The notes: a model not told the origin generated them from the letters alone. Shown: positions 51,161-61,443, counted from the stretch's first letter. The stretch: 64,000 nt of DNA from Anaerolineales bacterium UBA5797 (GCA_002418205.1 DIDP01000027.1:3272-67271); one strand, 5' to 3'. Translations and numbers: made by a program.

Positions 51161-53995
51161 TTACGGTAAACTGAAAGTCTTCACCAAAAAGACCGCCATC
51201 TGGGCGCGGGTCACTGACGTATCGGGGCAGTAATTGCCCCCGCCGCAACCACCAGTGATCGACTCTGCTGCGAGCTGCTTGATCCAGGCTGCCGCCCAGT
51301 GATCGATGGGTACATCGCCGAAGCCGGTATCGCTTCCAACAGCCGGAGGGATATACGATGCTCCATGTTTTGCTTTCAGAAGAAAGACCGCCATCTGCGC
51401 ACGCGTGACCGGATCCTCCGGGCAATAATTCCCATCCCCGCAACCAGCCGTGATGCCGTCGTTCTTGAGGGCTTCGATCCAATCCTCCGCCCAGTGACCT
51501 AGGGTATCGTTGAAGGTGGGCTCCAAATTGGGCGGAGCAAAGGCATCAGGGTAATACAGGCCCTTTTCGAGGAAGACCGCCATCTGTCCGCGCGTGACCG
51601 GGGAGTCAGGGCAATAACTTAGTGGATTGGTGGAGCATCCACTTGTGATACCTGCACTGTACAATCTCTCGATGGACTGCCATGCCCAATAGGTGCCAGG
51701 CACATCCGTAAAAGTGTTTAACGAGAGAAGGGTAACAATGTTATCGGCGGGCCGCCCAACAATCAATTGATCATTGACATTATCATATGCAAAATTCATG
51801 GAAGAGCCGCCTGAGGCTGTGGCGCCAAGCACGCTATTCGCGGCGGTGACGGGTCCAACTACAGGGCTATCATCCTTTCCAAGCGTGATAGCGCCAGCAT
51901 CCCACACCCCACCGTTATTCCAATCCGAACTCGCCACCACATAACCGCCGTTCGTCAGCGCTCTCACGCCAGAACCATATAAGACGCCGCTATGTGGATT
52001 GTAACTGTAGAACTTGGCGCCAACCCAATCATATTCTGTAGAACCAACCAGGCTGTTGGCGGCAGAGACCACCCCGCTCACGCCACTTGTTCCACTGCGC
52101 CAGGTGACCGCACCAACATCTACCGCCCCGCCGTTATCCCAACGCGGACTCGCCACCACATAATTCCCGTTCGTCAGCGCCGTAATTCCACCATAAATAA
52201 GACTGCCTCCACCGACATAATCTCCCGCAGTGGAGCCAATCAGGCTATTGGCGGCAGAGACCACGCCGCTCACACCACTTGTTCCGCTGCTCCAGGTGAC
52301 CGCGCCCGCATCCACCACCCCACCGTTATCCCAATCCGGACTCGCCACCACATAATTCCCATTCGTCAATGCTGTGACACCATAATAATCGCCCACCTGG
52401 TCGTCTGTTGTAGAACCGATCAGGCTGTTGGCGACAGAGACCACGCCGCTCACACCGCTCGCCCCGCTGCGCCAGGTGACCGCACCAACATCTACCACCC
52501 CGCCGTTATCCCAACGCGGACTCATCACCACATAATTTCCATTCGCCAGCACTGTCACAGAATAGCCAACTTCATCATATTCTGTAGAACCAATCAGGCT
52601 GTTGGCGGCAGAGACCACCCCGCTCACGCCACTTGTTCCGCTGCCCCAGGTGACCGCACCAACATCTACCACCCCACCGTTATCCCAATCCGGACTCGCC
52701 ACCACATAATTGCCGTTTGCCAGCGCTGTCACAGAAAAGCCAACTTCATCATATTCTGTGGAACCGACCAGGCTGTTGGCGGCAGAGACCACGCCGCTCA
52801 CGCCACTTGTTCCGCTGCCCCAGGTGATCGCACCAACATCTACCACCCCATCGTTATCCCAAAGCGGACTCGCCACCACATAATTGCCGTTTGCCAGCGC
52901 TGTCACAGAAAAGCCAGCTTCATCATATTCTGTGGAACCGATCAGACTGTTAGCTGGGGAGACCACGCCGCTCATACCGCTCGTCCCGCTGCGCCAGGTG
53001 ACCGCACCAACATCTACCACCCCACCGTTATCCCAAAGCGGACTCGCCACCACATAATTTCCATTCGCCAGCGCTGTCACAGAATAGCCAACCAAATCAA
53101 TTTCTGTGGAACCGATCAGGCTGTTGGCGAAAGAGACCACCCCACTCACGCCAGTTGTTCCGCTGCCCCAGGTGACCGCACCAGCATTCACCGCCGCGCC
53201 GTTATCCCAATCCGGACTCGCCACCACATAATTGCCGTTTGCCAGCGCTGTCACAGAAAAGCCAACTTCATCATATTCTGTGGAACCGATCAGGCTGTTG
53301 GCTGCGGAGATCACGCCGCTCACGCCAGTTGTCCCGCTGCCCCAGGTGACCGCACCAGCATTCACCGCCGCGCCGTTATCCCAATACGGACTCGCCACCA
53401 CATAATTGCCGTTCGTCAGCGCTGTCACAGAATAATCAGAGCCAACCCCCTCATATAGTGTGGAACCGATCAGGCTGTTGGCTGCGGAGACCACGCCGCT
53501 CACGCCGCTCGTTCCACTGCCCCAGGTGACCGCACCCGCATCCACCGCCGCGCCATTGTGCCATGTGACACTCTTCACCACATAATTGCCGTTCGTCAAT
53601 ACTGTGACGCCGCCGTTACCGACCCGATCATCCGCTGTGGAACCAGTGAGCGTGCTGATCAAGGCAAGTGTGACGCCATCGTACAGGTACACTGCTCCCA
53701 CGTCCACAATCGGACCCGGTGCATCATAGTAAGGGTCGGTCACAACGAAGTTGCCATTCGGCAATACCATCACAGAGGAACCAAATGAGCCACTGCCAGG
53801 AGGACCGTTTATATCGATTTGAATGCTGGCTGCCTGCGGCGAGAGAGCATCGTCCCATGTTGCATCATCCTGGTCAAGGGACTGACTCGAATCCCTGCTT
53901 TGTGCGGACACATGGGATGGTTGTATCGCGGCAAACCACAGCATGAACACAACCAGGATGGCTGTGATCTGGTGAACTTTGGATCTTGTGAACAT
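51161..53995 (-). CDS. Secreted tandem-repeat (FG-GAP-like) protein with three SLH repeats (SLH gene B)
   Basis: About 944 residues from ATG 53995 with GGGGAGAG upstream. Signal peptide with ITAILVVFMLWFAAIQPSHVSA. Then ~10 near-identical 58-residue units, e.g. FSVTALANGNYVVASPDWDN and VSAANSLIGSTEYDEV, a propeller-like repeat. The SLH triplet is WAWQSIERLYSAGITSGC, HWAEDWIEALKNDGITAGC and HWAAAWIKQLAAESITGGC. It ends VKTFSLP. A large surface protein with repeat number likely to vary; ligand unknown. Confidence 0.9.
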   Translation of the reverse strand: MFTRSKVHQITAILVVFMLWFAAIQPSHVSAQSRDSSQSLDQDDATWDDALSPQAASIQIDINGPPGSGSFGSSVMVLPNGNFVVTDPYYDAPGPIVDVGAVYLYDGVTLALISTLTGSTADDRVGNGGVTVLTNGNYVVKSVTWHNGAAVDAGAVTWGSGTSGVSGVVSAANSLIGSTLYEGVGSDYSVTALTNGNYVVASPYWDNGAAVNAGAVTWGSGTTGVSGVISAANSLIGSTEYDEVGFSVTALANGNYVVASPDWDNGAAVNAGAVTWGSGTTGVSGVVSFANSLIGSTEIDLVGYSVTALANGNYVVASPLWDNGGVVDVGAVTWRSGTSGMSGVVSPANSLIGSTEYDEAGFSVTALANGNYVVASPLWDNDGVVDVGAITWGSGTSGVSGVVSAANSLVGSTEYDEVGFSVTALANGNYVVASPDWDNGGVVDVGAVTWGSGTSGVSGVVSAANSLIGSTEYDEVGYSVTVLANGNYVVMSPRWDNGGVVDVGAVTWRSGASGVSGVVSVANSLIGSTTDDQVGDYYGVTALTNGNYVVASPDWDNGGVVDAGAVTWSSGTSGVSGVVSAANSLIGSTAGDYVGGGSLIYGGITALTNGNYVVASPRWDNGGAVDVGAVTWRSGTSGVSGVVSAANSLVGSTEYDWVGAKFYSYNPHSGVLYGSGVRALTNGGYVVASSDWNNGGVWDAGAITLGKDDSPVVGPVTAANSVLGATASGGSSMNFAYDNVNDQLIVGRPADNIVTLLSLNTFTDVPGTYWAWQSIERLYSAGITSGCSTNPLSYCPDSPVTRGQMAVFLEKGLYYPDAFAPPNLEPTFNDTLGHWAEDWIEALKNDGITAGCGDGNYCPEDPVTRAQMAVFLLKAKHGASYIPPAVGSDTGFGDVPIDHWAAAWIKQLAAESITGGCGGGNYCPDTSVTRAQMAVFLVKTFSLP
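51820..53660. repeat. Tandem 174-bp coding repeats in SLH gene B
   Basis: Units repeat at exactly 174 bp (e.g. phase points 52411, 52585, 52759), encoding 58 residues, with about ten copies including degenerate ends. Central copies are nearly identical, which suggests recent slippage or unequal crossing-over. The opposite strand is open for 488 codons as a by-product. Confidence 0.93.
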
Positions 53996-54148
53996 GACAC
54001 ACTCTCCCCGGAAGACGATTTCCTCTCCCAAATCGTGTTACATATGAAAGTGCATTTTCCGCCCAGACAAATTTGTCAGCATCATTATGCGCCTTAATAT
54101 CACCAATTTCAAGTGACATTTGACCGTATCAACTTGCCAGCTAAAGCA

Positions 54149-54175
54149 AAAGTCCGCCTCGTGGGAGACGGACTT
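54149..54175 (-). terminator. Terminator after SLH gene C
   Basis: AAGTCCGTCTCC and GAGGCGGACTT pair on the minus strand, then TTTTGC. The stem sequence resembles that of the terminator at 61444. Confidence 0.75.
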
Positions 54176-54201
54176 GGTGCTGTTTTTCAGTTACGAACTG
54201 C

Positions 54202-56214
54202 TTACGGCAGATTGAACGTCTTGACCAGGAAGACCGCCATCTGGGCGCGGGTCACTGACGTATCGGGACAATAGTTCCCGCCTCCGCATCCACCGGTAAT
54301 TGACTCGGCTGCGAGCTGCTTGATCCAGGCTGCCGCCCAGTGATCGATGGATACATCGCCGAAGCCGGTATCGGTTCCAACAGCCGGGGGAATATACGAT
54401 GCTCCATGTTTTGCCTTCAGCAGGAAGACCGCCATCTGCGCACGCGTGACCGGATCCTCCGGGCAATAATTCCCATCCCCGCAACCAGCCGTGATGCCGT
54501 CGTTCTTGAGGGCTTCGATCCAATCCTCCGCCCAGTGACCTAGGGTATCGTTGAAGGTGGGTTCCAAATTTTGGGGAGTAAAGGCATCGGGATAATACAG
54601 GCCCTTTTCGAGGAAGACCGCCATCTGTCCACGCGTGACCGGGGAGTCAGGGCAATAATGCTCAAGGTTACATCCTCCTGTTATCCCTGCTTCCGCCAGC
54701 CTCTCCACCCATGCAAACGCCCAATGATTCGGAAAAACATCCCGGAAGAAGACATCTGCAACCACCCACAAATGGGAAGTATGCGTCACGGTGTCCAGTG
54801 CGTCGAAGAACCACATCCCATCGACGACTGTGGAACTTCTAAAGAAAAGTGAGCCCGCGGAGCATAACGGTGTCGGGCAGTTCAATAGAGTCTGGGCAAA
54901 ATCCGCCACCAATCGTGTTCCGACCTGTGTCCCATCGCTCGTATATAAATGCCATTCCTGATTACATTGGTACTCGTAGCATATTGGTCCCTCTATTTTG
55001 AGCAAAAGTTTCCCGTTCGAGACAACGATCTTACTCAATTTCTGACCGTTCTCAAAACCAGCCACCATCACGGTCCCCGCGGCTGTTCCACCAGATTTCC
55101 ACAACTGCCCTGAGTTAATGAAGAACAACTGATTGTAAGCGGAAGCCAATTGTGATATGGAAAGATTGTCAGTGACAAATAATGTTCCTGCAGGAGTGTT
55201 ATTTGTTTTCCACAATTCATCGCCCACAGTGAAGTAGATTGTCCCGTTGACGTCCACAGGTTCCAGTTCCCATCCAGCTGTATTCATGGCGGCAAGTTTG
55301 AGCGTTCCTGCTGGTGTGCCATCCGTCATCCAGAATCCCTCCGGACCTGCAGACGTGTCTTCGGAAAAATAACACGCTCCATTAACGCATCCATGAAAGA
55401 TGACAGGAAAGTCCGTCAGGGTAACTGTGCCGCTGGTGGATCCGTCTGTGGCCCATAAGAGGTTGTCTGTTGTCGTGAAGAAGAGCCTGTCCTTTGCGAC
55501 TTCAAGCATTGCCTTTACCCCTGTCATCCATTCCGAAGTGCCGGCGGTTGTACCATCGCTCCTCCAAATCTCCCCTCCGTTCTCGATTTTTTGGAACAGG
55601 AACAGCCCATTCACACCGGCAGCCATCATATTTGGATACGGGATTGCAGTGCTGACGGATGTGAGCATGAATGTTCCTTCGGGCGTCCCATCGCTTCGCC
55701 ACAATTCTCCCGGAGAGGAATAGTCATCGGCGCTGATCGTAAAGTACACCAGATTGGATACGGCGATCAAATTTTCCGGGAATGAACTTCCACTACCGGG
55801 AACGATGTCCTTGACAAGGAACGTTCCCGCGGGAGTCCCATTGCTCCTCCATAGTTCATAGCCATGACTTCCGTCATTGGCGGAAAAGAAGAATAGACCT
55901 CCTGTGCCAGTCCCCTTTGGGTAGTGTTTGGGGTAAAAAGGAAACCCGACTTGATAATTAAAGTGGGGGCCGAGCGGATCAGCTGTGCTCAAAAGGATCG
56001 TGCCTGTCGAAGTTCCATCTGTTCTCCATAGTTGTGACTCGAGTTCAATATAAAGATCCCCATCGGCGCTCCCAAGGAAGTATGGAACACCATCAATGAG
56101 AGATACTGCGGCAGTCGTCGATTTTTCCAAGCCGGATACATTCGAAACGGGAATGATGGACCACAGGACAAATAAAACCGCGATTGTCTCACTTACGATC
56201 ATTCGCTTTTTCAT
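54202..56214 (-). CDS. Secreted ELWxxDGT-repeat protein with three SLH repeats (SLH gene C)
   Basis: About 670 residues from ATG 56214 with GGAGGCTGTC upstream. Signal peptide (IVSETIAVLFVLWSIIPVSNVSG). Residues ~40-480 carry repeats SLWRTDGTSTGT, ELWRSNGTPAGTFLVKDI, ELWRSDGTPEGTF: the ELWxxDGT family, predicted beta-propeller. The SLH triplet has a divergent first repeat (WAFAWVERLAEAGITGGC) and B-type second and third repeats, but the last ~70 nt match genes D and E instead of B, pointing to recombination. Confidence 0.92.
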   Translation of the reverse strand: MKKRMIVSETIAVLFVLWSIIPVSNVSGLEKSTTAAVSLIDGVPYFLGSADGDLYIELESQLWRTDGTSTGTILLSTADPLGPHFNYQVGFPFYPKHYPKGTGTGGLFFFSANDGSHGYELWRSNGTPAGTFLVKDIVPGSGSSFPENLIAVSNLVYFTISADDYSSPGELWRSDGTPEGTFMLTSVSTAIPYPNMMAAGVNGLFLFQKIENGGEIWRSDGTTAGTSEWMTGVKAMLEVAKDRLFFTTTDNLLWATDGSTSGTVTLTDFPVIFHGCVNGACYFSEDTSAGPEGFWMTDGTPAGTLKLAAMNTAGWELEPVDVNGTIYFTVGDELWKTNNTPAGTLFVTDNLSISQLASAYNQLFFINSGQLWKSGGTAAGTVMVAGFENGQKLSKIVVSNGKLLLKIEGPICYEYQCNQEWHLYTSDGTQVGTRLVADFAQTLLNCPTPLCSAGSLFFRSSTVVDGMWFFDALDTVTHTSHLWVVADVFFRDVFPNHWAFAWVERLAEAGITGGCNLEHYCPDSPVTRGQMAVFLEKGLYYPDAFTPQNLEPTFNDTLGHWAEDWIEALKNDGITAGCGDGNYCPEDPVTRAQMAVFLLKAKHGASYIPPAVGTDTGFGDVSIDHWAAAWIKQLAAESITGGCGGGNYCPDTSVTRAQMAVFLVKTFNLP

Positions 56215-56252
56215 GACAGCCTCCAATCCGAACTACTGGGAACCCCAACAAC

Positions 56253-56281
56253 ATTGTAGCAATTTCGTGGTTCGAATACAA
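56253..56281 (-). promoter_or_regulatory. Promoter of SLH gene C
   Basis: Minus strand TTGTAT (56281-56276), 17 nt, TACAAT (56258-56253), about 40 nt before the ATG. Confidence 0.65.
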
Positions 56282-56325
56282 CTCTTTATCTCTAGGTTTG
56301 AATTGGTAAGTAACCGCCCGTAAAT

Positions 56326-56360
56326 ATGACAAGACCAGCGCAATTTGCTGGCCCTGTCAT
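56326..56360 (-). terminator. Hairpin after SLH gene D
   Basis: ATGACAGGGCCAGC and GCTGGTCTTGTCAT pair imperfectly on the minus strand, followed by ATTTA. Confidence 0.65.
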
Positions 56361-56397
56361 TACAATTTAAAAATTGGTTAAGTGCCGATTTTTAGTT

Positions 56398-58455
56398 TTA
56401 CGGCAGATTGAACGTCTTGACCAGGAAGACTGCCATCTGGGCGCGGGTCACTGACGTATCGGGACAGTAGTTGCTGCCCCCACAACCGCCGGTGATGCCC
56501 TCGGCAGCCAACTGCTCGATCCACTTATCCGCCCAATACCCGACCGGCACATCCGTGAATACCCCGGTGGCGGCGGGAGGCAAGTAAGCCACACCGTGCT
56601 TGGACTTCAGAAGGAAGACCGCCATCTGGGCACGCGTGACCGGGCTGTCGGGACAGAAGTTGCCGCTGCCACAGCCGCCCGTGACTCCTTCGGCGGCGAG
56701 TTGTTTGATCCAGGGCGCCGCCCAGTAGGAGGTGGGGACGTCGGCGAAGCCGGTGGTGCCTCCCACAGCCGGTGGAGAGTAGCTCGAACCATGGATGCCC
56801 TTGAGCAGGAAGACTGCCATCTGGGCGCGGGTGACGGTGCTATCGGGGCAGTAGTTCAATGGGTTAGTGGTACAACCGCCGGTGACGCCGGAATTGTATA
56901 AACGCTCAATGTAATTCCATGCCCAATAGGTTGTAGGTACATCAGCAAATGTGCCTGTAAAAATATTATTCTCGAGCTTGGAAATAAAAACATCGGAGAC
57001 TCCGGCGCTGGTCAGGTTGAAGCTACCTGCACTCGGATCAAAGTCAGCAACATCAGTAAAATACCCTGTTGTGTAAACATTACCGCTTGGGTCCAGGGCG
57101 ATTCCTGCGCTCACATCGATGTCTATGCCTCCCATGCTTTTTGCCCAAACCAGGGCGCCAGCGCTATTTAACCTGGAGACGAAGATGTCATGCAATCCGA
57201 CACTGTTCAGGTTGGCTGTGCCTGCACCAGGGTCAAAGTCTGCGGTGAGAGAAAAACTGCCTGTTGTATAGATATTGTCGTTTGAGTCTATGACAATGCT
57301 GTTGCCATCATCACTGCCCGTGCCGCCCATGGTTTTCACCCAGCCAAAGTTGCCGTTATTGTCCAGTTTGGAAACAAAGATGTCATAACCTCCAGCGGGA
57401 GTGACGTTTACTGTTCCCACACCAGGATCAAAGTCGGCAGTGTCACGAAAACTCCCTGTTGTGAATACATTCCCGCTCGAATCCAGGGCGATGCCAACAC
57501 CAAAATCATTGCTTATACTGCCCATCCTCTTTGCCCAGATGAACGTGCCAAGGTTGTTCAATTTTAAGACGTAGATGTCTTGCATCCCGGCGCTGGTCAG
57601 GTTGGCTGTACCTGCACCCGGATCAAAATCAGCGGTGCTATTAAAGTTTCCCGTAATGTAAACATTGTTGTTCGAGTCCAGAGCGAGATCAAAACCATAA
57701 TCACCGCTTCCACCGCCCATTCCCTTTGCCCATACAAAGTTGCCGCTGCCATCCAACTTCAGGGCAAAGATATCATAACTTCCCGCACTGCTCAGGTTGA
57801 ATGTGCCCGCATTGGGATTAAAATCAACAGTGCCATTAAAGGACCCGGTCATGTAAATATTTCCATTCGGATCCAGGACGATGCCTTTGCCGCTATCATA
57901 GCCCGTCCCGCCCACACGCTTTGCCCAGATGAAATTTCCGTCGCTGTCCAGCTTCGAAATGAAGACATCATAGGCCCCCAGGCTGGTCAGGTTGGCAACC
58001 CCAGGGCCGGGATCAAAGTCAACTGTGTCGCCAAAGTACCCTATTGTATAAACGTTGCCAATTGAGTCTACGGCGATATTATCACCGCCATCGTAGTCAA
58101 ACCCGCCCATACTCTTCGCCCAAATGAAGTTGCCGCTGCTGTCATATTTGGCAATGAAACTGTCTTCAAGCCCAACAGGGGTCAGGTTGGATACGCCCGC
58201 ACCGGGGTCAAAGTCTACAGTGCTGTCAAAGTACCCGGTGATGTAAAGGTTGCCACCAGAATCCACGGTGATGTTATTGGCCTGATCATAGCCCACCCCG
58301 CCAATGCGCTTTGCAAAAACAAAGTCCCCGTTGGCAAAAAGCGGGCTGGCAGGCGATTCAGCCTGCACAGAGGAGGTCGGTATGGCACTGCAAAGCAGAG
58401 CCAGCAATGTGAAGCATGCAAAAATATTGGCGATCGATTTGGAACGGGTTTTCAT
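56398..58455 (-). CDS. Secreted SBBP-type beta-propeller protein with three SLH repeats (SLH gene D)
   Basis: 685 residues. Signal peptide (IANIFACFTLLALLCSAIPTSSVQA). About nine SBBP-like repeats of ~50 residues: FIWAKRVGGTGYDSGKGIV, LDPNGNIYMTGSFNGTVDF, DPGAGTANLTSAG. SLH triplet: WAWNYIERLYNSGVTGGC, YWAAPWIKQLAAEGVTGGC, YWADKWIEQLAAEGITGGC. The Asp/Gly-rich loops could bind Ca2+. Its start is 345 bp from, and divergent to, the XRE/NB-ARC regulator gene, which may control it. Confidence 0.92.
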   Translation of the reverse strand: MKTRSKSIANIFACFTLLALLCSAIPTSSVQAESPASPLFANGDFVFAKRIGGVGYDQANNITVDSGGNLYITGYFDSTVDFDPGAGVSNLTPVGLEDSFIAKYDSSGNFIWAKSMGGFDYDGGDNIAVDSIGNVYTIGYFGDTVDFDPGPGVANLTSLGAYDVFISKLDSDGNFIWAKRVGGTGYDSGKGIVLDPNGNIYMTGSFNGTVDFNPNAGTFNLSSAGSYDIFALKLDGSGNFVWAKGMGGGSGDYGFDLALDSNNNVYITGNFNSTADFDPGAGTANLTSAGMQDIYVLKLNNLGTFIWAKRMGSISNDFGVGIALDSSGNVFTTGSFRDTADFDPGVGTVNVTPAGGYDIFVSKLDNNGNFGWVKTMGGTGSDDGNSIVIDSNDNIYTTGSFSLTADFDPGAGTANLNSVGLHDIFVSRLNSAGALVWAKSMGGIDIDVSAGIALDPSGNVYTTGYFTDVADFDPSAGSFNLTSAGVSDVFISKLENNIFTGTFADVPTTYWAWNYIERLYNSGVTGGCTTNPLNYCPDSTVTRAQMAVFLLKGIHGSSYSPPAVGGTTGFADVPTSYWAAPWIKQLAAEGVTGGCGSGNFCPDSPVTRAQMAVFLLKSKHGVAYLPPAATGVFTDVPVGYWADKWIEQLAAEGITGGCGGSNYCPDTSVTRAQMAVFLVKTFNLP

Positions 58456-58800
58456 GATGCATTTATCCTTTCTATATTTACGACCTGTCCGAAAATTATG
58501 CTCAAGGCGGCATCCTCGCCGTCGAGGACTGCGACGGGGGCAATTTATCGGACAAGCACTTGGTCATCAATATACAGAACTCCTTGTTGAATTTGTTGAT
58601 ATTTGTTGCGTATTTTATTGAATGGGTCCAGGAGTGTTCACCCCGCCTGTCATATTTATGTAGAAACTCACCTTATGCAGAACGTCTCAACACTTGCGCC
58701 GTAAGCCAGTGCGGTGGGGTTCTCGTAACCCAGACTCGTTTTCCGCCCAAAAAGTTAACCCCGGGACAGGATTACAGATGAGTTGATGTAAAATCTACAT
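58456..58800. other. Shared upstream region of SLH gene D and the NB-ARC regulator
   Basis: 345 bp with no convincing ORF. A TAAAAT at 58789-58794 is the candidate -10 of the regulator (6 nt before its ATG). CATAAT on the minus strand near 58495 may be a weak -10 for gene D. A small CCTCG/CGAGG stem lies near 58515. No clear operator. Confidence 0.5.
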
Positions 58801-61437
58801 ATGCCTACAAGAGAATCAGGCATCTCCCCGAATGACTTTCAGACGCTTGGCGAACTGATATGCTTCCTGCGCGAGCGCATCCACCTCACACAACGCGATC
58901 TCGCTGCAAGGGTGAGTTATCACCATAGCTACATCAGCCGCCTTGAAAAGAATCAACACGGCCCCTCTGTATCCACCCTGATGGGACGGTTTGTCCCCGC
59001 TCTCGAGATACAAGGTGAAGCCAAATGGGTGGAAAGAATCGTGGAGCTTGCGACCAAGGAACGGGAGAAGTCATCTGGTTTGGCAGACGACGACCTGAAA
59101 AGCGTCGTCCCGCAGATAAAAATTTATCAACCGCCTCCCAGCCTCACGTCCCTGTTGGGACGCGAAAGAGAGTCCAGAGAGATCATCGAAATTCTGAACA
59201 GGGAACAGGTCCGCATCCTTACGATTGTCGGTCCGCCGGGAGTGGGAAAAACCCGCCTTTCCCTCCATGTGGCAGACCAACTTGCAGGGCAATTTACAAA
59301 CGGTGCGGTCTTCGTGAACCTGACATCCACCCCCCATTTTGTAATGGTGCTTTCATCTTTGGCAGAAGCGTTGGGCGTGCAGGATACATCTGAGGCGCCC
59401 CTGCAAGTTGCACTTGAGACCTACCTCAAGGAAAAGCATCTATTGATCGTATTTGACAATTTCGAGCAGGTGCTTCCTGCTGTACCAGCCTTGCTTGGTC
59501 TTCTTCGCCGGGCGCCGAGAATCAAGATGCTCATCACAAGCCGGGAGGCGTTACGCGCCTCGGGTGAGTATGAATTTTCTCTTATGCCGCTTCCCCTGCC
59601 AGCAGCGGAAAAACTGACGAAAAAGGATTTGGATGATTCCCCGGCCATACAACTTTTTGTGCAAAGAGCCAACGCTGTAGATCCCACTTTTCAGCTTACG
59701 GATGAAAACGCGTCGCGCGTCGCCGAAATCTGCCGCCGTTTGGACGGGCTTCCGCTGGCGATCGAACTTGCCGCCTCACGCATCCAAACCTTTAGCCTGA
59801 ACGCCATGCTTGCACAGTTCGAGAGACGCTTTGCCTGGCTCACTCGCGGTCGCAGTGACACACCGGAATGGCGGCAGACATTATCTGGTGCCATCGCATG
59901 GAGCTACCAGCTTCTTTCAGAACCGGAGCGTGTATTGTTTCACCGCCTGTCCGTTTTTGAAGGCGCCTGGAATTTGGAAGCAGTGGAAAACATATGCAGT
60001 GACGATACGACCTGCCCGCGCTCCGAAATTTTGAACCTGCTCCTTCGCCTCGCCGACCGTTCGCTTGTGGTGGCTGAGCCCGGCGAATGGGAGACACGTT
60101 ATCGCTTCCTTGTTACCATCCGGCATTTCGCGCTGGATAAATTCTCGCAGACAGATGAATACAAGATCATGCGAAGCCGGCATCTGGATCATTTCTCCCA
60201 ATGGGCGGAACAGACCAGACTCACTATGAACAAATTGTCACCAGTTGAGCTCCGGCATATGGTTGATGCGGAACATGGCAATATCCGCGCCGCGCTGGAA
60301 TGGTCGCTGGAGAATGACTCGGAGCTCGTGAACGGCTTAAGGTTGACCATCGCCATCTGCACCGTCTGGTTAAAACTAAGCCATTTCAAACAGGCCGTGG
60401 GATGGGTGGATACCTTCCTGCCCCATACGGCAGACAATGGTTACAAGCATGACCGTGCAAGGCTGCTTTACCTGAAATGCGCATTATCCTATTGGCGTGA
60501 CAACCACAGCCTCGCCATCGAAACCGGAAGGCAGGCTGAAAAGCTGGCACGCGAACTATCCGACAAAATGCTGTTGGCAGATGTACTCTATTATCTGGGT
60601 GGTTGTGCCTACCGGGAGCTGAATGAATGGGATGAGGCATATTCCTGCCTGGAGGAAAGCATTGCATTATGCCGCGAAACCCAGCACACATCCCGATTGA
60701 ACATTGCGCTTACCGATCTTGGATCCGTATTCTTCCAACAAGGGAAAAAAGAGGATGCCGCCAAGGCTCTTGCGCAAGCCCTTCAGATCGCAACCACTGA
60801 AAACGATCTTTGGGGACAAAGTTTTGCCGTGCGTGTCCAGGCGGACCATTTGCGCATGGAGGAAAAATTTGAAGATTCGCTGAATGCTTATAAAAAAGCT
60901 TTGGAGATATCGATTGCAATCGAAGACAGAATCAGCACCGGCATGGAATTGGCAAATATGGCCCTCCTGGCAAATCTATTAATGGAATATACAATCTCAG
61001 GCAGTTTTGCAAAATCGGCCCTTTCGATTTTTCAAATGATCGGAAATGAATACCAGCAACCGTTTCCCCTCCGAATGATGGCATATTCATCCCTGCATAA
61101 TGGGGAGATCGAAAATGCCAGGATGTTCCTGACCGAGAGTCTGCGGGGAAACCAAATGATTGATCATCAGACCGGGGTACTTGCCTGCCTCATCGCCTTT
61201 TCTGAAATTGAATTGGCAAGAAACAATGTTGTGCTTTCATACAAACTCTTCACACATGTAAAAAAACAAATCCAAATCCTCCAATTGGCACTAATGGAAC
61301 CTGACAGGGCCGCATTAAAACGCCTCGAATTGGAATTGAGGAGCAGAGGCGAAGCCGTCGGCTTACCTCGTATGCAAAATGAGATCGAGAACCTCACACT
61401 TGATGAAATCATTCAGGAATTGAATTTGGGGATTTAA
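58801..61437 (+). CDS. XRE-HTH / NB-ARC / TPR transcription regulator (STAND family)
   Basis: 878 residues. N-terminal XRE helix-turn-helix (LGELICFLRERIHLTQRDLA ... YHHSYISRLEKNQHGPSVST, ~15-60), then an NB-ARC-like NTPase: P-loop GPPGVGK (144-150), LLIVFDNFEQVL Walker B, MLITSREALR and RRLDGLPLAIELAASRI (GLPLA motif). C-terminal half is helical repeats of TPR type (ADVLYYLGGCAYRELNEWDEA; ALTDLGSVFFQQGKKEDAA). STAND proteins switch between ADP and ATP states when the repeats sense a ligand. Position inside the SLH array suggests control of surface genes, an inference. Confidence 0.93.
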   Translation: MPTRESGISPNDFQTLGELICFLRERIHLTQRDLAARVSYHHSYISRLEKNQHGPSVSTLMGRFVPALEIQGEAKWVERIVELATKEREKSSGLADDDLKSVVPQIKIYQPPPSLTSLLGRERESREIIEILNREQVRILTIVGPPGVGKTRLSLHVADQLAGQFTNGAVFVNLTSTPHFVMVLSSLAEALGVQDTSEAPLQVALETYLKEKHLLIVFDNFEQVLPAVPALLGLLRRAPRIKMLITSREALRASGEYEFSLMPLPLPAAEKLTKKDLDDSPAIQLFVQRANAVDPTFQLTDENASRVAEICRRLDGLPLAIELAASRIQTFSLNAMLAQFERRFAWLTRGRSDTPEWRQTLSGAIAWSYQLLSEPERVLFHRLSVFEGAWNLEAVENICSDDTTCPRSEILNLLLRLADRSLVVAEPGEWETRYRFLVTIRHFALDKFSQTDEYKIMRSRHLDHFSQWAEQTRLTMNKLSPVELRHMVDAEHGNIRAALEWSLENDSELVNGLRLTIAICTVWLKLSHFKQAVGWVDTFLPHTADNGYKHDRARLLYLKCALSYWRDNHSLAIETGRQAEKLARELSDKMLLADVLYYLGGCAYRELNEWDEAYSCLEESIALCRETQHTSRLNIALTDLGSVFFQQGKKEDAAKALAQALQIATTENDLWGQSFAVRVQADHLRMEEKFEDSLNAYKKALEISIAIEDRISTGMELANMALLANLLMEYTISGSFAKSALSIFQMIGNEYQQPFPLRMMAYSSLHNGEIENARMFLTESLRGNQMIDHQTGVLACLIAFSEIELARNNVVLSYKLFTHVKKQIQILQLALMEPDRAALKRLELELRSRGEAVGLPRMQNEIENLTLDEIIQELNLGI

Positions 61438-61443
61438 TAAAAC

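Noticed and set aside
51992..53458. 488-codon plus-strand ORF opposite SLH gene B
   Set aside because: It is exactly antisense to the 174-bp repeats, is a repetitive His/Thr/Arg-rich sequence without RBS or family features, and is explained by the repeat composition.
51820..53660. CRISPR array
   Set aside because: The 174-bp units are in-frame coding repeats without short unique spacers, and no cas genes are present.
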